This document shows, piece by piece, positions 36,750 through 44,121 of a DNA stretch of 64,000 bases (within the stretch, counting starts at the first letter, position 1; each line of letters begins with the position of its first letter). This DNA comes from an uncultured Cyclobacteriaceae bacterium (GTDB lineage Bacteria; Bacteroidota; Bacteroidia; Cytophagales; Cyclobacteriaceae). Both the position numbers and the translations under genes were made by a program. The notes under the pieces are model-generated. The model had not been told where the DNA came from, made no database searches, and saw only the letters and a program-made list of their open reading frames with translations. The DNA is taken from positions 62,001 through 126,000 of the forward strand of contig CAKZRQ010000006.1 in the NCBI GenBank assembly GCA_937146645.1. The letters are read 5' to 3'.

Positions 36750-37709
36750 ATGCACCTTCTCAGCGAAAATCCTGAATCATTTCTTAACTCCCTGCCATTT
36801 TTTGGTAAGGATGAAATGGCCCTTTCACTAAAGGTGGCCGGCGAAGGAAATATGAATGCAGTTTTTAGGGTTCAAACCAATAAAAGGACCTTAATTGCGA
36901 AACAGTCATTCCCATTTGTAAGGAAATACCCGCAAATTCCTGCTCCGGTAGAGAGAATTGATACAGAATACCAGTTTCTAAAGCTGGTTGAAATTATTCC
37001 TGAAATCAAGACTTATTCACCTAGAATTCTCGCTTATTTTCCGGAGCATCACCTTTTAATATTGGAGGATTTTGGGTCAGGAACAGATTTCACAGAATAC
37101 TACCAAAAAGGAAAAAGTTTAAAGGAAAAAAACCTAAAGGAGCTAATAGGTTACATTAATCACCTTCATTCTATTGAAACTCCTTTTTTTCCTGAAAACA
37201 TGAATATGCGAAAGCTTAATCATGAGCATATTTTCAGATTCCCATTTGATCCTCATAATGGATTAGACCTGGATACGGTTCTTCCCGGGCTTTCTGAACT
37301 CTCAATTCCGTATAAGGAGGATGAAGCCCTCAAATCGACCATAGAAACACTCGGAAAAGCATACCTTTCAAAAGGTGATACACTTTTGCACGGGGACTTC
37401 TATCCAGGTAGTTGGATATGTACAGAATCTGGAATCAAAGTGATAGATCCAGAATTTGGATTTGTAGGAGACAAGGAGTTTGATCTAGGTGTTTTCTTAG
37501 CCCACCTGCTATTTGCAGGTTTAAGTTTGAAAAAAGCCCTTGCACAACTTGACGCATACGAACATAGTTATGATTCTAAACTGGTAGAATCATACTGCGG
37601 CGTTGAACTTTTACGTAGACTGATTGGAATCGCACAGCTCCCCTTGGAGCACAGCTTAGAAGAAAGAGAAAACCTTCTATCTCAAGGAAGAAAAATGATT
37701 CTTTCATGA
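36750..37709 (+). CDS. APH-type kinase resembling methylthioribose kinase
   Basis: The ATG at 36750 gives 319 residues; an in-frame TTG 27 bases upstream is less likely. It is a protein-kinase-like phosphotransferase: a glycine-rich AGEGNMNAVFRV, the ATP-binding Lys in LIAKQSFPFVRKYP, catalytic LLHGDFYPGSW (HGDxxxxN-like with W in the Asn position), and VIDPEFGF (Mg-binding DxE). The N-terminal lobe is much like MtnK, but the protein is ~80 residues shorter and no mtnA or other methionine-salvage gene is near. It overlaps the ADP-ribosylglycohydrolase gene (ATGA), so a ribosyl-type substrate is plausible (inference). Confidence 0.8.
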   Translation: MHLLSENPESFLNSLPFFGKDEMALSLKVAGEGNMNAVFRVQTNKRTLIAKQSFPFVRKYPQIPAPVERIDTEYQFLKLVEIIPEIKTYSPRILAYFPEHHLLILEDFGSGTDFTEYYQKGKSLKEKNLKELIGYINHLHSIETPFFPENMNMRKLNHEHIFRFPFDPHNGLDLDTVLPGLSELSIPYKEDEALKSTIETLGKAYLSKGDTLLHGDFYPGSWICTESGIKVIDPEFGFVGDKEFDLGVFLAHLLFAGLSLKKALAQLDAYEHSYDSKLVESYCGVELLRRLIGIAQLPLEHSLEERENLLSQGRKMILS

Positions 37710-38959
37710 AAAAACTTTCTTTCCTTCTATTAATAGTCTCCTTCTACTTAGGCTGCTCACCTCAGCCTGAAAAAGAATCGCTGCAAAGGATTGAGTTTTC
37801 AGATGCCTATGCCGAAAGGTATCAACTTACTGAGAAGCAGCTTTATGATAAAATTCTTGGAATGATTGTCGGATCGGCAATAGGCGATGCCATGGGGGCT
37901 CCTACCGAGATGTGGTCAAGACCACAAATTCAGGAGAATTATGGATTCGTAGAGAGCCTGGATTCCGTGAATCGTTTTAGCTCGCCAGAAGGTACTTGGA
38001 TAGACAGTTTACCTCCGGGAGGAACCACTGACGATACTCGATGGAAAATTCTGCTGTCTGACTTTCTCCAGACTCAGGATACCAGTTCATTGGACCCATC
38101 AGCATTCTCAAAATATATTCTGGTGGAACATCAGTCTTATTTGAGAGAACTGAATGAGGTAAACTCTGAAGACTATGAGCCTTATAGGCCTGTATTACTT
38201 AAAATGGGTTGGCTTCAGGAATGGTCAAAAGTTAGTACCGGATATTTAAGCAGCAACCCTCAAGAGTATGGAAATGCTTTGGGAAAATTTTATGGCGGTG
38301 AAATGGTTTGTGCAGGACTTCTTTATGCTTCTTCCATCGGGGCATATTTTCCGGGAAATCCTGAAAAAGCTTATGAAGAAGCTTTTAGACTGAGTCTTTA
38401 CGACATAGGGTATGCGAAAGATATCACTGCCATGGCAGCAGCTATGACCTCCTCAGCGATGACTTTAAATATCTCTATGGAAGAAGTTAAGTCTTCCTTA
38501 GAATTAGACCCAAAAGGATACTTTGATAGTCGATTAGTAGGTCGCTCCTCATTTGTGTGGGTAAAAGAAGCAGAAAGAATTGATCTTGAATCAAGAGGCT
38601 TAGATAGTATAAACTCCCGGCTATCACTGGAATCGACAGAATTAGCATTTGCCTATCAGGAACTAGACAGAAAGCAACAAGATATGCCCTTCCATGCCGG
38701 AGAAATATTTCTCCAGACCTTAACCGCTATGTATTATACTGATTTTGATTTCATTCAAACCCTCAATTTTTTAACCAATTATGGAAGGGACAATGATACC
38801 ACAGCAGCTTTAGCTGGTGGAATATTGGGTGCATATTATGGTTTTGAAAGACTGCCTACAAAAGAAAAACACCTTGTTTTAGATGTCGCCAAATCAAAAC
38901 TAAATCAAGATCTGGAAAGGACAGCTAAGGAGCTGACAGCACACATGCTTGGAAAGTAA
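37706..38959 (+). CDS. lipoprotein ADP-ribosylglycohydrolase-family protein
   Basis: 417 residues. The signal ends SFYLGC (C17), so it is membrane-anchored outside the cytosol, unusual for this family. The binuclear Mg site is visible: IVGSAIGDAMGAPTE (D61), GGTTDDT (D109-D110) and the C-terminal NYGRDNDTTAALAGGILGA. ADP-ribosylglycohydrolases remove ADP-ribose or hydrolyse related N-/O-glycosides. Large inserts around residues 120-330 are unrecognised. It is co-translated with the upstream APH-type kinase. Confidence 0.9.
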   Translation: MKKLSFLLLIVSFYLGCSPQPEKESLQRIEFSDAYAERYQLTEKQLYDKILGMIVGSAIGDAMGAPTEMWSRPQIQENYGFVESLDSVNRFSSPEGTWIDSLPPGGTTDDTRWKILLSDFLQTQDTSSLDPSAFSKYILVEHQSYLRELNEVNSEDYEPYRPVLLKMGWLQEWSKVSTGYLSSNPQEYGNALGKFYGGEMVCAGLLYASSIGAYFPGNPEKAYEEAFRLSLYDIGYAKDITAMAAAMTSSAMTLNISMEEVKSSLELDPKGYFDSRLVGRSSFVWVKEAERIDLESRGLDSINSRLSLESTELAFAYQELDRKQQDMPFHAGEIFLQTLTAMYYTDFDFIQTLNFLTNYGRDNDTTAALAGGILGAYYGFERLPTKEKHLVLDVAKSKLNQDLERTAKELTAHMLGK

Positions 38960-38990
38960 AAAGCCCCTGATCCTTTCGAGTCAGAGGCTT
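38956..38990 (-). terminator. terminator of the first array paralogue
   Basis: AAGCCCCTGA / TCAGAGGCTT with one mismatch and a ten-base loop; the T-run (CTTTTTAC) lies on the minus strand. It starts 22 bases after the 39012 stop. On the plus strand no T-run follows. Confidence 0.7.
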
Positions 38991-39011
38991 ACAGGTTTGA
39001 GAGCTACTTTT

Positions 39012-39599
39012 TTACATTAGGATAACCTTGGTTCTTCCTAGAGCATCTTTCAATTCGAAATACACATCGTCTGCATCAAAACCTTCGAAATAGAAGTCCT
39101 TCTTAAACCCTTCTGGAGTATCGATGGTCTCAGAGTGAAGAACTCTATCGTTGTTCTTGTATCTGATTTTGACATCTACCCCAGGTTCAGTTAGCCCGAT
39201 TACTGCAAGGTTAACAGCATTATCATCGATCTTCTTTCCATAGGCCATTAGTGGTAGTTGTTCTGCTGGTATGGTCTTATTGAAAGTGTTTACCGTATAA
39301 AGTACTCTCTCATCGTCAGTAGTGATTTCTACCTGGTACTCTCCACATGGCATATCCTCCAGGTTATAAGGGATCACCACATCATTACCTTTTTGCTTTA
39401 CCTTTCTTTGGTGAAGTTTTTTACCGCTTTCATCCATGATAGCAATCTTTGCCTCACCGACTCCTTCTTTAAGGAGAACATTTACTGTTTTGTAACGAGC
39501 CTTTACAGAGCTAAGCTCCATAAGGTCTGCGTCGTTGTCATTAGCTAGGGCTGAAAAAGAGATTAAGCCTGCAAGTGCTAGAGTCATTAAAGTTTTCAT
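39012..39599 (-). CDS. array paralogue A: exported two-domain protein of unknown family
   Basis: 195 residues with a signal peptide (MKTLMTLALAGLISFSALA, cut after ALA). The mature part seems to be two beta-sandwich-like halves: ~30-105 (TVNVLLKEGVGEAKIAIMD, GEYQVEITTDDERVLYTV), similar in style to the beta-sandwich of T9SS sorting or Ig-like domains, and ~110-195 (GLTEPGVDVKIRYKN, DVYFELKDALGRTKVILM). The invariant GRT near the C-terminus is shared by all four copies. It has its own terminator and a long leader. Its closest copy by eye is paralogue D. No function is known to me; being abundant, exported and structural is inference. Confidence 0.85.
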   Translation of the reverse strand: MKTLMTLALAGLISFSALANDNDADLMELSSVKARYKTVNVLLKEGVGEAKIAIMDESGKKLHQRKVKQKGNDVVIPYNLEDMPCGEYQVEITTDDERVLYTVNTFNKTIPAEQLPLMAYGKKIDDNAVNLAVIGLTEPGVDVKIRYKNNDRVLHSETIDTPEGFKKDFYFEGFDADDVYFELKDALGRTKVILM

Positions 39600-39604
39600 A
39601 GTTT

Positions 39605-39613
39605 GTTGGTTTA
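39605..39613 (-). promoter_or_regulatory. leader motif TAAACCAAC of paralogue A
   Basis: TAAACCAAC ends five bases before the ATG. The same nonamer, or with one more base, lies at 5, 6 and 7 bases before the ATG of B, C and D. It replaces a Shine-Dalgarno sequence. Confidence 0.55.
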
Positions 39614-39636
39614 GTGTTCTGCCTTTCTATATGCGA

Positions 39637-39648
39637 TTGGCATACCAA
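39637..39648. promoter_or_regulatory. TTGG-N4-CCAA palindrome before paralogue A
   Basis: TTGGCATACCAA, 38 bases upstream of the ATG. It is identical before paralogue D and similar (TGGCTAGCCA) before C. It could be an operator or lie at the transcript start. Confidence 0.5.
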
Positions 39649-39780
39649 CAATTTTTTAAAGGCCAAAAAAAAAATCATTCAGTCAAAAACAATTAACCGA
39701 GTATGAAGATAATTCAAAATTAAATTTGGCTGTTTATTAAAAAACTGTGAATAACTGTTAAAAAGTCGCACAGATTGGCG

Positions 39781-39803
39781 TTCGATTGTAACGCATCCGT
39801 ACA
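39781..39803. repeat. conserved far-upstream block, copy 1
   Basis: Begins TTCGATTGTAACG and matches 42779-42801 at 21 of 23 positions. It lies 182 bases from the ATG of A (188 from that of D for the other copy). GTTGCATC follows at 39832 (42831 in the other copy). Confidence 0.7.
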
Positions 39804-39914
39804 GTTTCTCGCTATTCTGTCAAAAACAGAGGTTGCATCTTATTGTATAGATTAACAGAAAATAATTTTAATTTTTTTTTCATAAGTCTCTGAACGTATT
39901 GCACTTATGTTAAC

Positions 39915-39973
39915 AGATGTACGCTTTTGTACATCTCCCGTCCGAAAACACACGGAATTTTGACAAAAATCAA
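39915..39973. repeat. vestigial copy of a terminator and of the thioesterase 3' end
   Basis: An 8-bp stem AGATGTAC / GTACATCT (39915-39936, loop GCTTTT) followed by AATTTTGACAAAAATCAA (39956-39973). The same arrangement, with an identical 18-base stretch, occurs at 42912-42971, where the hairpin is the thioesterase terminator and the 18-mer spans its stop codon. Confidence 0.65.
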
Positions 39974-40014
39974 ATTGCAATCGGTTGCATGGATGCACAA
40001 AAAAATTGAAAAAA

Positions 40015-40040
40015 GAAAAAGGGGACTATTTCTAGTCCCC
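40015..40040 (-). terminator. terminator of paralogue B
   Basis: GGGGACTA (40021-40028) / TAGTCCCC (40033-40040) with loop TTTC; on the minus strand TTTTTCTTTTTTC follows. Confidence 0.88.
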
Positions 40041-40072
40041 TACTTGGGTTTATATCCGACTTCTCTTGACCA

Positions 40073-40657
40073 TTAAAGGTGTACCACCCTCGTTCTTCCC
40101 AAGTTGTCAGTAATTTCAAAATAGACATCCTCTGCCTCAATTCCATTTAGGATGAAATCTTTATTGAAGCTTTCTGAAGTATCGAGTAACTCAGTATGTA
40201 TTAAAGAATCATCGTTTTCACTTCGCATATCCACTTGGACACCTGAGTTCAAAAGACCATAAACAGAGAGTCTGATTGTATTCTTATCAAGGATACTTCC
40301 ATGGGCCTTAAGAGATACTCCATCATTTGAAACAGCTCTTTCAAAAGTGTTCACCTTATAAAGCACTTCTTCAGAATCCGAAGAGATTCTTACCTGATAA
40401 GTTCCCGCTGGTAGGCTTTCCAGATTATACGGAATAACCTTGTCCTCATTGATATTGTCAATGCTCAAGCTATGTAGATTAACACCTTTTTGATCAAGAA
40501 TTTCAACCTGTGCCTGTCCTAAAGATTCTTTGAGTAAGACATTTACCTTTTTGAAGTTTGCCTTTACAGCACTTGCGCTGCCATCCTTCAAGTTCTCATT
40601 TGCTGAAGCCGATATGGAAAAGAGGCCGACCAAAGCAAGTGTAAATAGAGTTTTCAT
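40073..40657 (-). CDS. array paralogue B: exported two-domain protein
   Basis: 194 residues, signal peptide ending SISASA/N. Same layout as the other three (KVNVLLKESLGQAQVEILD, GTYQVRISSDSEEVLYKVNTF, DVYFEITDNLGRTRVVHL), but the most divergent copy: the central PCGEYQV Cys seen in A and D is Ala (PAGTYQV), and FERAVSNDGVSL replaces FNKPIPAAELPL-type sequence. It has its own leader and terminator. Function unknown. Confidence 0.85.
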   Translation of the reverse strand: MKTLFTLALVGLFSISASANENLKDGSASAVKANFKKVNVLLKESLGQAQVEILDQKGVNLHSLSIDNINEDKVIPYNLESLPAGTYQVRISSDSEEVLYKVNTFERAVSNDGVSLKAHGSILDKNTIRLSVYGLLNSGVQVDMRSENDDSLIHTELLDTSESFNKDFILNGIEAEDVYFEITDNLGRTRVVHL

Positions 40658-40970
40658 TTTATGTTGGTTTAGTTATTTGAGTTTTGTTTTAGAACTCAAT
40701 ATTTTAGACGCTTAATCATAAAAAAAGTTTGTGTATTTACATAAGTGGTTAAAATTTTGTTTATGATTTAAAAGAACTTTATTTTGATTATTACTAAATG
40801 ATCTCATTATTTTAATTTTTTCCATCATTTTTTAGAATTTACTTCTGATTCAGGCAATAGGCTTAGATTTTAATTCTTCATCGTGTACTGAGTTTTAAGC
40901 ATAAAAAAAGAGGCCAGATACTGGCCTCTATTTTGGAAACAAATAAGTCTATGAGATTCTTAATGTTGGA
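40658..40970. other. leader of paralogue B plus terminator of paralogue C
   Basis: AT-rich, no coding frame. It holds TAAACCAAC (minus, 40663-40671, five bases before the ATG), a stem-loop TTGAGTT (40677-40683) / AACTCAA (40693-40699) and the terminator of C. The TTGG-N4-CCAA box and the 23-base block of A/D are absent. Confidence 0.6.
40903..40929 (-). terminator. terminator of paralogue C
   Basis: AGAGGCCAG (40909-40917) / CTGGCCTCT (40921-40929), loop ATA; on the minus strand TTTTTTT follows the stem. Confidence 0.9.
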
Positions 40971-41558
40971 TTAAATATGGATAATTCTAGTTCGGCCCTT
41001 TGCATCTTTCAGTTCGAAGTAGACTTCTGAAGGATCTACACCTTTAATCTTGAAATTCTTGCTAAATGCATTTGGAGTATTTATAGTTTCTCTATGCATG
41101 ATTCTATGGCTGTCTTCGTAGCGAATCTTTACATCAACGCCTGGCTCAAGTAATCCAAATACTGCCAGTTTTATGGTATTATCGTTCAAGATCTGTCCAT
41201 GGGCTTTTAATGGAAGCTCATCCGCTGGAATAGCTCTGTTAAAGGTATTCACCTTATAGTCCACTTGTGCGTTCTCCGTAGAAATCATCACTCTGTACTC
41301 ACCTGTTGGCATATTTTCCATATTGTAAGGAATCACTAAATCAGAGTCAGAAGTATTTACATTTCGCTGGTAAAGCCTTTTCCCATTCACATCCAAAATG
41401 GCAACTTTAGCTTTTCCAACCTCTTCCTTAAGTAATACATTTACAATCTTATACTGAGCTTTCACATCACTGTTTGCCAGTAATTCTTCATTGTTATCAT
41501 TGGCGAAAGTTGCGAAAGAAAAAAGTGCTGCGATGGAGATCATGAATAGAGTTTTCAT
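40971..41558 (-). CDS. array paralogue C: exported two-domain protein
   Basis: 195 residues; signal peptide MKTLFMISIAALFSFATFA. Mature: an acidic linker, IVNVLLKEEVGKAKVAILD, PTGEYRVMISTENAQVDYKVNTF, FGLLEPGVDVKIRYEDSHR and a terminal DAKGRTRIIHI. Closest to A and D apart from the missing central Cys. Leader: TAAACCAAC six bases before the ATG (41565-41573) and TGGCTAGCCA at 41597-41606. Function unknown. Confidence 0.85.
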   Translation of the reverse strand: MKTLFMISIAALFSFATFANDNNEELLANSDVKAQYKIVNVLLKEEVGKAKVAILDVNGKRLYQRNVNTSDSDLVIPYNMENMPTGEYRVMISTENAQVDYKVNTFNRAIPADELPLKAHGQILNDNTIKLAVFGLLEPGVDVKIRYEDSHRIMHRETINTPNAFSKNFKIKGVDPSEVYFELKDAKGRTRIIHI

Positions 41559-42000
41559 AAATTAGTTGGTTTAGTTGTTAACTGTTAAATCACGATTGGC
41601 TAGCCACCCAATGTCACGGCAATTGCATAAAAAAGTTTTTTTGATTTGAAAAAAAATCAAATATTATTTTATGTTCATACTGAATTACCTCAGTCTCAAA
41701 AGAACTTAATTAAAAATTTAATAATTCGTTTTAATAGTCTGTTTATCAGTAATTTATCAACGAATAAATCTTTTACAATTTAGTACAACATTCTCTTCAT
41801 AATTATATAAATAAATTTTTTGAAAATATTTTTTGTTCGATCCCTTTGAATAAATTCCTCAAATTATTGGCATAAATATTTTCTATTAAAAGAGTGCTTT
41901 TTGAGAATTATTTATGCAATCCAAACTATGAATAAATGAAAAAAGGAGGCCATTTCTGACCTCCTTTCATTGTGGTTATTTACTCCCTTTTCTAAGAATC
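41559..42000. other. leader of paralogue C plus terminator of paralogue D
   Basis: Very AT-rich (long A/T runs around 41640-41850), no coding frame. It holds the leader nonamer, a perfect 10-bp palindrome TGGCTAGCCA (41597-41606) 39 bases upstream of the ATG, GCAATTGC (41619-41626), and the terminator of D. The 23-base block of A/D is not found. Confidence 0.6.
41934..41967 (-). terminator. terminator of paralogue D
   Basis: AAAGGAGG (41942-41949) / CCTCCTTT (41960-41967), loop of ten bases; minus-strand T-run follows. Confidence 0.85.
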
Positions 42001-42591
42001 TTAGATGTGGATTACTTTAGTTCTTCCCAAAGCATCTGTCACATGGAAGTAAATATCTTCAGCTTCTACACCTTCGAAGCTAAAGTTCTTGGTAAATGCA
42101 TTAGGGGTATCGATGGTTTCAGAATGAAGGATTCTATCGCTATCCTCATATCTAATTTCTACCTGTACACCTGGCTCCAAGAGTCCGAACACTGCGAGTC
42201 TAACTTTATTATTATCTAGTTCTTTACCATGTGCTTTTAATGGAAGCTCAGCCGCAGGAATAGGCTTGTTAAATGTATTCACTGAGTAAGTTACTTCTTC
42301 TTCATCAGTGGTAATCTGAACCTGGTATTCTCCGCATGGAAGCTCCTCCATGTTGTAAGGAATCACTTGATCACGGTCTGCATCCTTGATTCTATTCTGA
42401 TAAAGTCTTTTACCATTCATGTCATAGATGGCAATCTTAGCCTGTCCCACGTCCTCCTTTAAAAGAACATTTACTGTTTTGTAATTTGCCTTGGCATCAC
42501 TTAGTGCCATTAGGTCTTCGTTGTCTTTTTCATTAGCAAGGCTAGCGAATGATACTAAGCCTGCAAGTGCGAATGTGAATAGAGTTTTCAT
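42001..42591 (-). CDS. array paralogue D: exported two-domain protein
   Basis: 196 residues; signal peptide MKTLFTFALAGLVSFASLA. It has TVNVLLKEDVGQAKIAIYD, the PCGEYQVQITTDEEEVTYSV strand pair with the single Cys, FGLLEPGVQVEIRYEDSDR, and DALGRTKVIHI at the C-terminus. With A it forms the closest pair, and the two share collinear upstream DNA over ~370 bases. As the copy next to the thioesterase gene it probably represents the ancestral location. Function unknown. Confidence 0.85.
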   Translation of the reverse strand: MKTLFTFALAGLVSFASLANEKDNEDLMALSDAKANYKTVNVLLKEDVGQAKIAIYDMNGKRLYQNRIKDADRDQVIPYNMEELPCGEYQVQITTDEEEVTYSVNTFNKPIPAAELPLKAHGKELDNNKVRLAVFGLLEPGVQVEIRYEDSDRILHSETIDTPNAFTKNFSFEGVEAEDIYFHVTDALGRTKVIHI

Positions 42592-42778
42592 AATGTTTGT
42601 TGGTTTAAGTTTCTGTCCTCTCTTATTGCCATTGGCATACCAACAAATTTTTCATGCGCCCAGAAAGCTTCTTCAAATCCAAAAATTTCTAATAGCAGGA
42701 TCGATTCTCTCTTTTTATAAAAATCTGTAAAACAGCTATTTATACTATGAAATTGTACGGATTTTGAGAAAATCCTCG

Positions 42779-42801
42779 TTCGATTGTAACGAATCCGAAC
42801 A
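42779..42801. repeat. conserved far-upstream block, copy 2
   Basis: Begins TTCGATTGTAACG; 21/23 match to 39781-39803. The surrounding bases are less alike, so the block itself appears to be under selection. Confidence 0.7.
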
Positions 42802-42904
42802 AATCATGCTCAAAAACTAAATTCTAAAAAGTTGCATCCGCATTCTCGGATTTTCAATTTTTAACTACAAAATATTTTTTATCAGGCGGTGCCAAAAATC
42901 AAGT

Positions 42905-42937
42905 GCCAAAAAAACCTGTACGATTATGTACAGGTTT
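42905..42937 (-). terminator. terminator of the thioesterase gene
   Basis: AAACCTGTAC (42912-42921) / GTACAGGTTT (42928-42937), loop GATTAT; on the minus strand a run of Ts follows. It lies 30 bases after the stop. Confidence 0.88.
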
Positions 42938-42967
42938 GTTCTTTTTGACACAAAATTTTGACAAAAA

Positions 42968-43483
42968 TCAAGTGTTTCTAAGAGCTTCTGAGATCTCTTT
43001 TACTCGTGATTTAATGTCCATAGCCTCAAAATCCAACCTCAGAGAAGTGGCTTCGAGAAAATCAGCTACGGCTCCTTGATGATCTGTGGATTTGCCTTCG
43101 GCCAAAGTAACATAGCGCATCGTAGACCAAAGCACAGTTTTTAATTGCTTTTTAGAATCATCGGTCATCACGTATTCGACCACTATGGTATTATGATTAT
43201 GCCAAATAACCCGGCTGATTATTCTCACCCACTCTCCTACCATGGCAGATCTCACATAGCTGATATTATGATTATACACCACCCAGGCTGCCTTAAAGGT
43301 GCGGATTAGGTCAATGACCTCTAGCCCATACAGCTTTGGTACCTGATCCTCTCTGGCATTAAAAAAGTAATCGAAGTATTTGGCATTATTTAAGTGCCTC
43401 AAAGGATCACAGTCCTGAAAGCGAATCACGACTCGGCTTTCAGTCTGTTTTGGATAATTCTTATCTGGGTTGTAATCAAACAT
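42968..43483 (-). CDS. acyl-CoA thioesterase (4HBT hotdog)
   Basis: 171 residues. A hotdog-fold thioesterase: RFQDCDPLRHLNNAKYFDYFFNAREDQ is the 4-hydroxybenzoyl-CoA thioesterase-type motif with the catalytic Asp, followed by NHNISYVRSAMVGEWVRIISRV in sense. It hydrolyses acyl-CoA; chain specificity is unknown. It is third in the pncB-pncA operon (two-base gap to pncA), an unexplained pairing with NAD salvage. Confidence 0.88.
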   Translation of the reverse strand: MFDYNPDKNYPKQTESRVVIRFQDCDPLRHLNNAKYFDYFFNAREDQVPKLYGLEVIDLIRTFKAAWVVYNHNISYVRSAMVGEWVRIISRVIWHNHNTIVVEYVMTDDSKKQLKTVLWSTMRYVTLAEGKSTDHQGAVADFLEATSLRLDFEAMDIKSRVKEISEALRNT

Positions 43484-43485
43484 CT

Positions 43486-44121
43486 TTAATTGATTTCTTG
43501 ACTGCTCAGGATTTGGATTCCGAGAGACTTCATTTCATTAATCGCAATCTCATGGTCATTAGGCCTTAGGTTCACAGCTCTCGTTGCATCCGTAATGACA
43601 AAGGTATCGAAACCAAGCTCATGGGCATCCAGGGCTGTAAATTTTACACAATAGTCCAAAGCCAACCCCACGACAAATACTCTTTTCGCTCCAGTTTCTT
43701 TTAAATAGGCATTGAGGCCTGTATCTCCTCGCTTTGCATTGTCATAAAAGCCTGAGTAAGAATCTACATTTTCGTTTAACCCTTTCTGAACTACCTTAAG
43801 CCAACTCTCGGTTTTGAGCTTATTGGAAAACTCAGCACCCAAACTTCCCTGTACGCAGTGACTTGGCCACAGAACCTGATCTAATCCATCTAGCTTGATC
43901 ATTTCTCCGATCTCTTTTCCATCATGGCTTGCAGCAAAGCTTTTATGACCAGCTGGATGAAAATCCTGCGTAGCTATAATTTTTTTGAACTTTAGCTGAA
44001 GTTCATTTACAACTGAAATGATCTGATCACCATCTTTTACAGCAAGGGATCCTCCAGGGAGAAAGTCATTCTGGATATCCACTAATAACAGCACATCATT
44101 TTCTGGATTAATCTGCACCAT
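43486..44121 (-). CDS. pncA: nicotinamidase
   Basis: 211 residues of the isochorismatase-like fold. Catalytic triad: Asp in LLVDIQNDFLPGGSL, the Lys region (ENVDSYSGFYD / KRGDTGLNAYL) and the Cys in VVGLALDYCVKFTALDA; the metal-site segment TQDFHPAGHKSFA is present. Converts nicotinamide to nicotinate plus ammonia. Its start overlaps the pncB end by 14 bases, so the two successive steps of the Preiss-Handler salvage are co-translated. Confidence 0.96.
   Translation of the reverse strand: MVQINPENDVLLLVDIQNDFLPGGSLAVKDGDQIISVVNELQLKFKKIIATQDFHPAGHKSFAASHDGKEIGEMIKLDGLDQVLWPSHCVQGSLGAEFSNKLKTESWLKVVQKGLNENVDSYSGFYDNAKRGDTGLNAYLKETGAKRVFVVGLALDYCVKFTALDAHELGFDTFVITDATRAVNLRPNDHEIAINEMKSLGIQILSSQEIN

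Larger units (their letters stand above)
39600..40072. other. long leader of paralogue A plus terminator of paralogue B
   Basis: No coding frame. It holds, from A outward: TAAACCAAC (minus), a TTGG-N4-CCAA box, a 23-base block at 39781-39803, GTTGCATC (39832-39839), a hairpin (39915-39936), an 18-base block at 39956-39973 and the terminator of B. All but the last have collinear counterparts in front of paralogue D. Confidence 0.7.
42592..42967. other. leader of paralogue D plus thioesterase terminator
   Basis: No coding frame. It contains TAAACCAAC (minus, 42599-42607), TTGGCATACCAA (42632-42643), the 23-base block (42779-42801), GTTGCATC (42831-42838) and the thioesterase terminator (42912-42937), in the same order and spacing as before paralogue A. 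Confidence 0.7.

Noticed and set aside
36750..37709. Calling the kinase mtnK outright
   Set aside because: The N-lobe is similar, but the protein is short and there is no methionine-salvage context.
39258..39548. Antisense 96-residue open frame inside paralogue A
   Set aside because: It is a shadow of the coding strand: no signal, no conserved motif, and paralogues do not keep it.
39915..39936. Active terminator at the hairpin
   Set aside because: No T-run on either strand; the position and sequence make it a relic of the thioesterase terminator.
41559..42000. Riboswitch in the long AT-rich leaders
   Set aside because: I see palindromes and terminators but no known aptamer core; evidence only for protein-binding sites or leader motifs.
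39600..42967. CRISPR-like or satellite array, given repeated spaced blocks
   Set aside because: The spacing is about 1 kb with genes between, and the repeats are two copies only; segmental duplication explains them.
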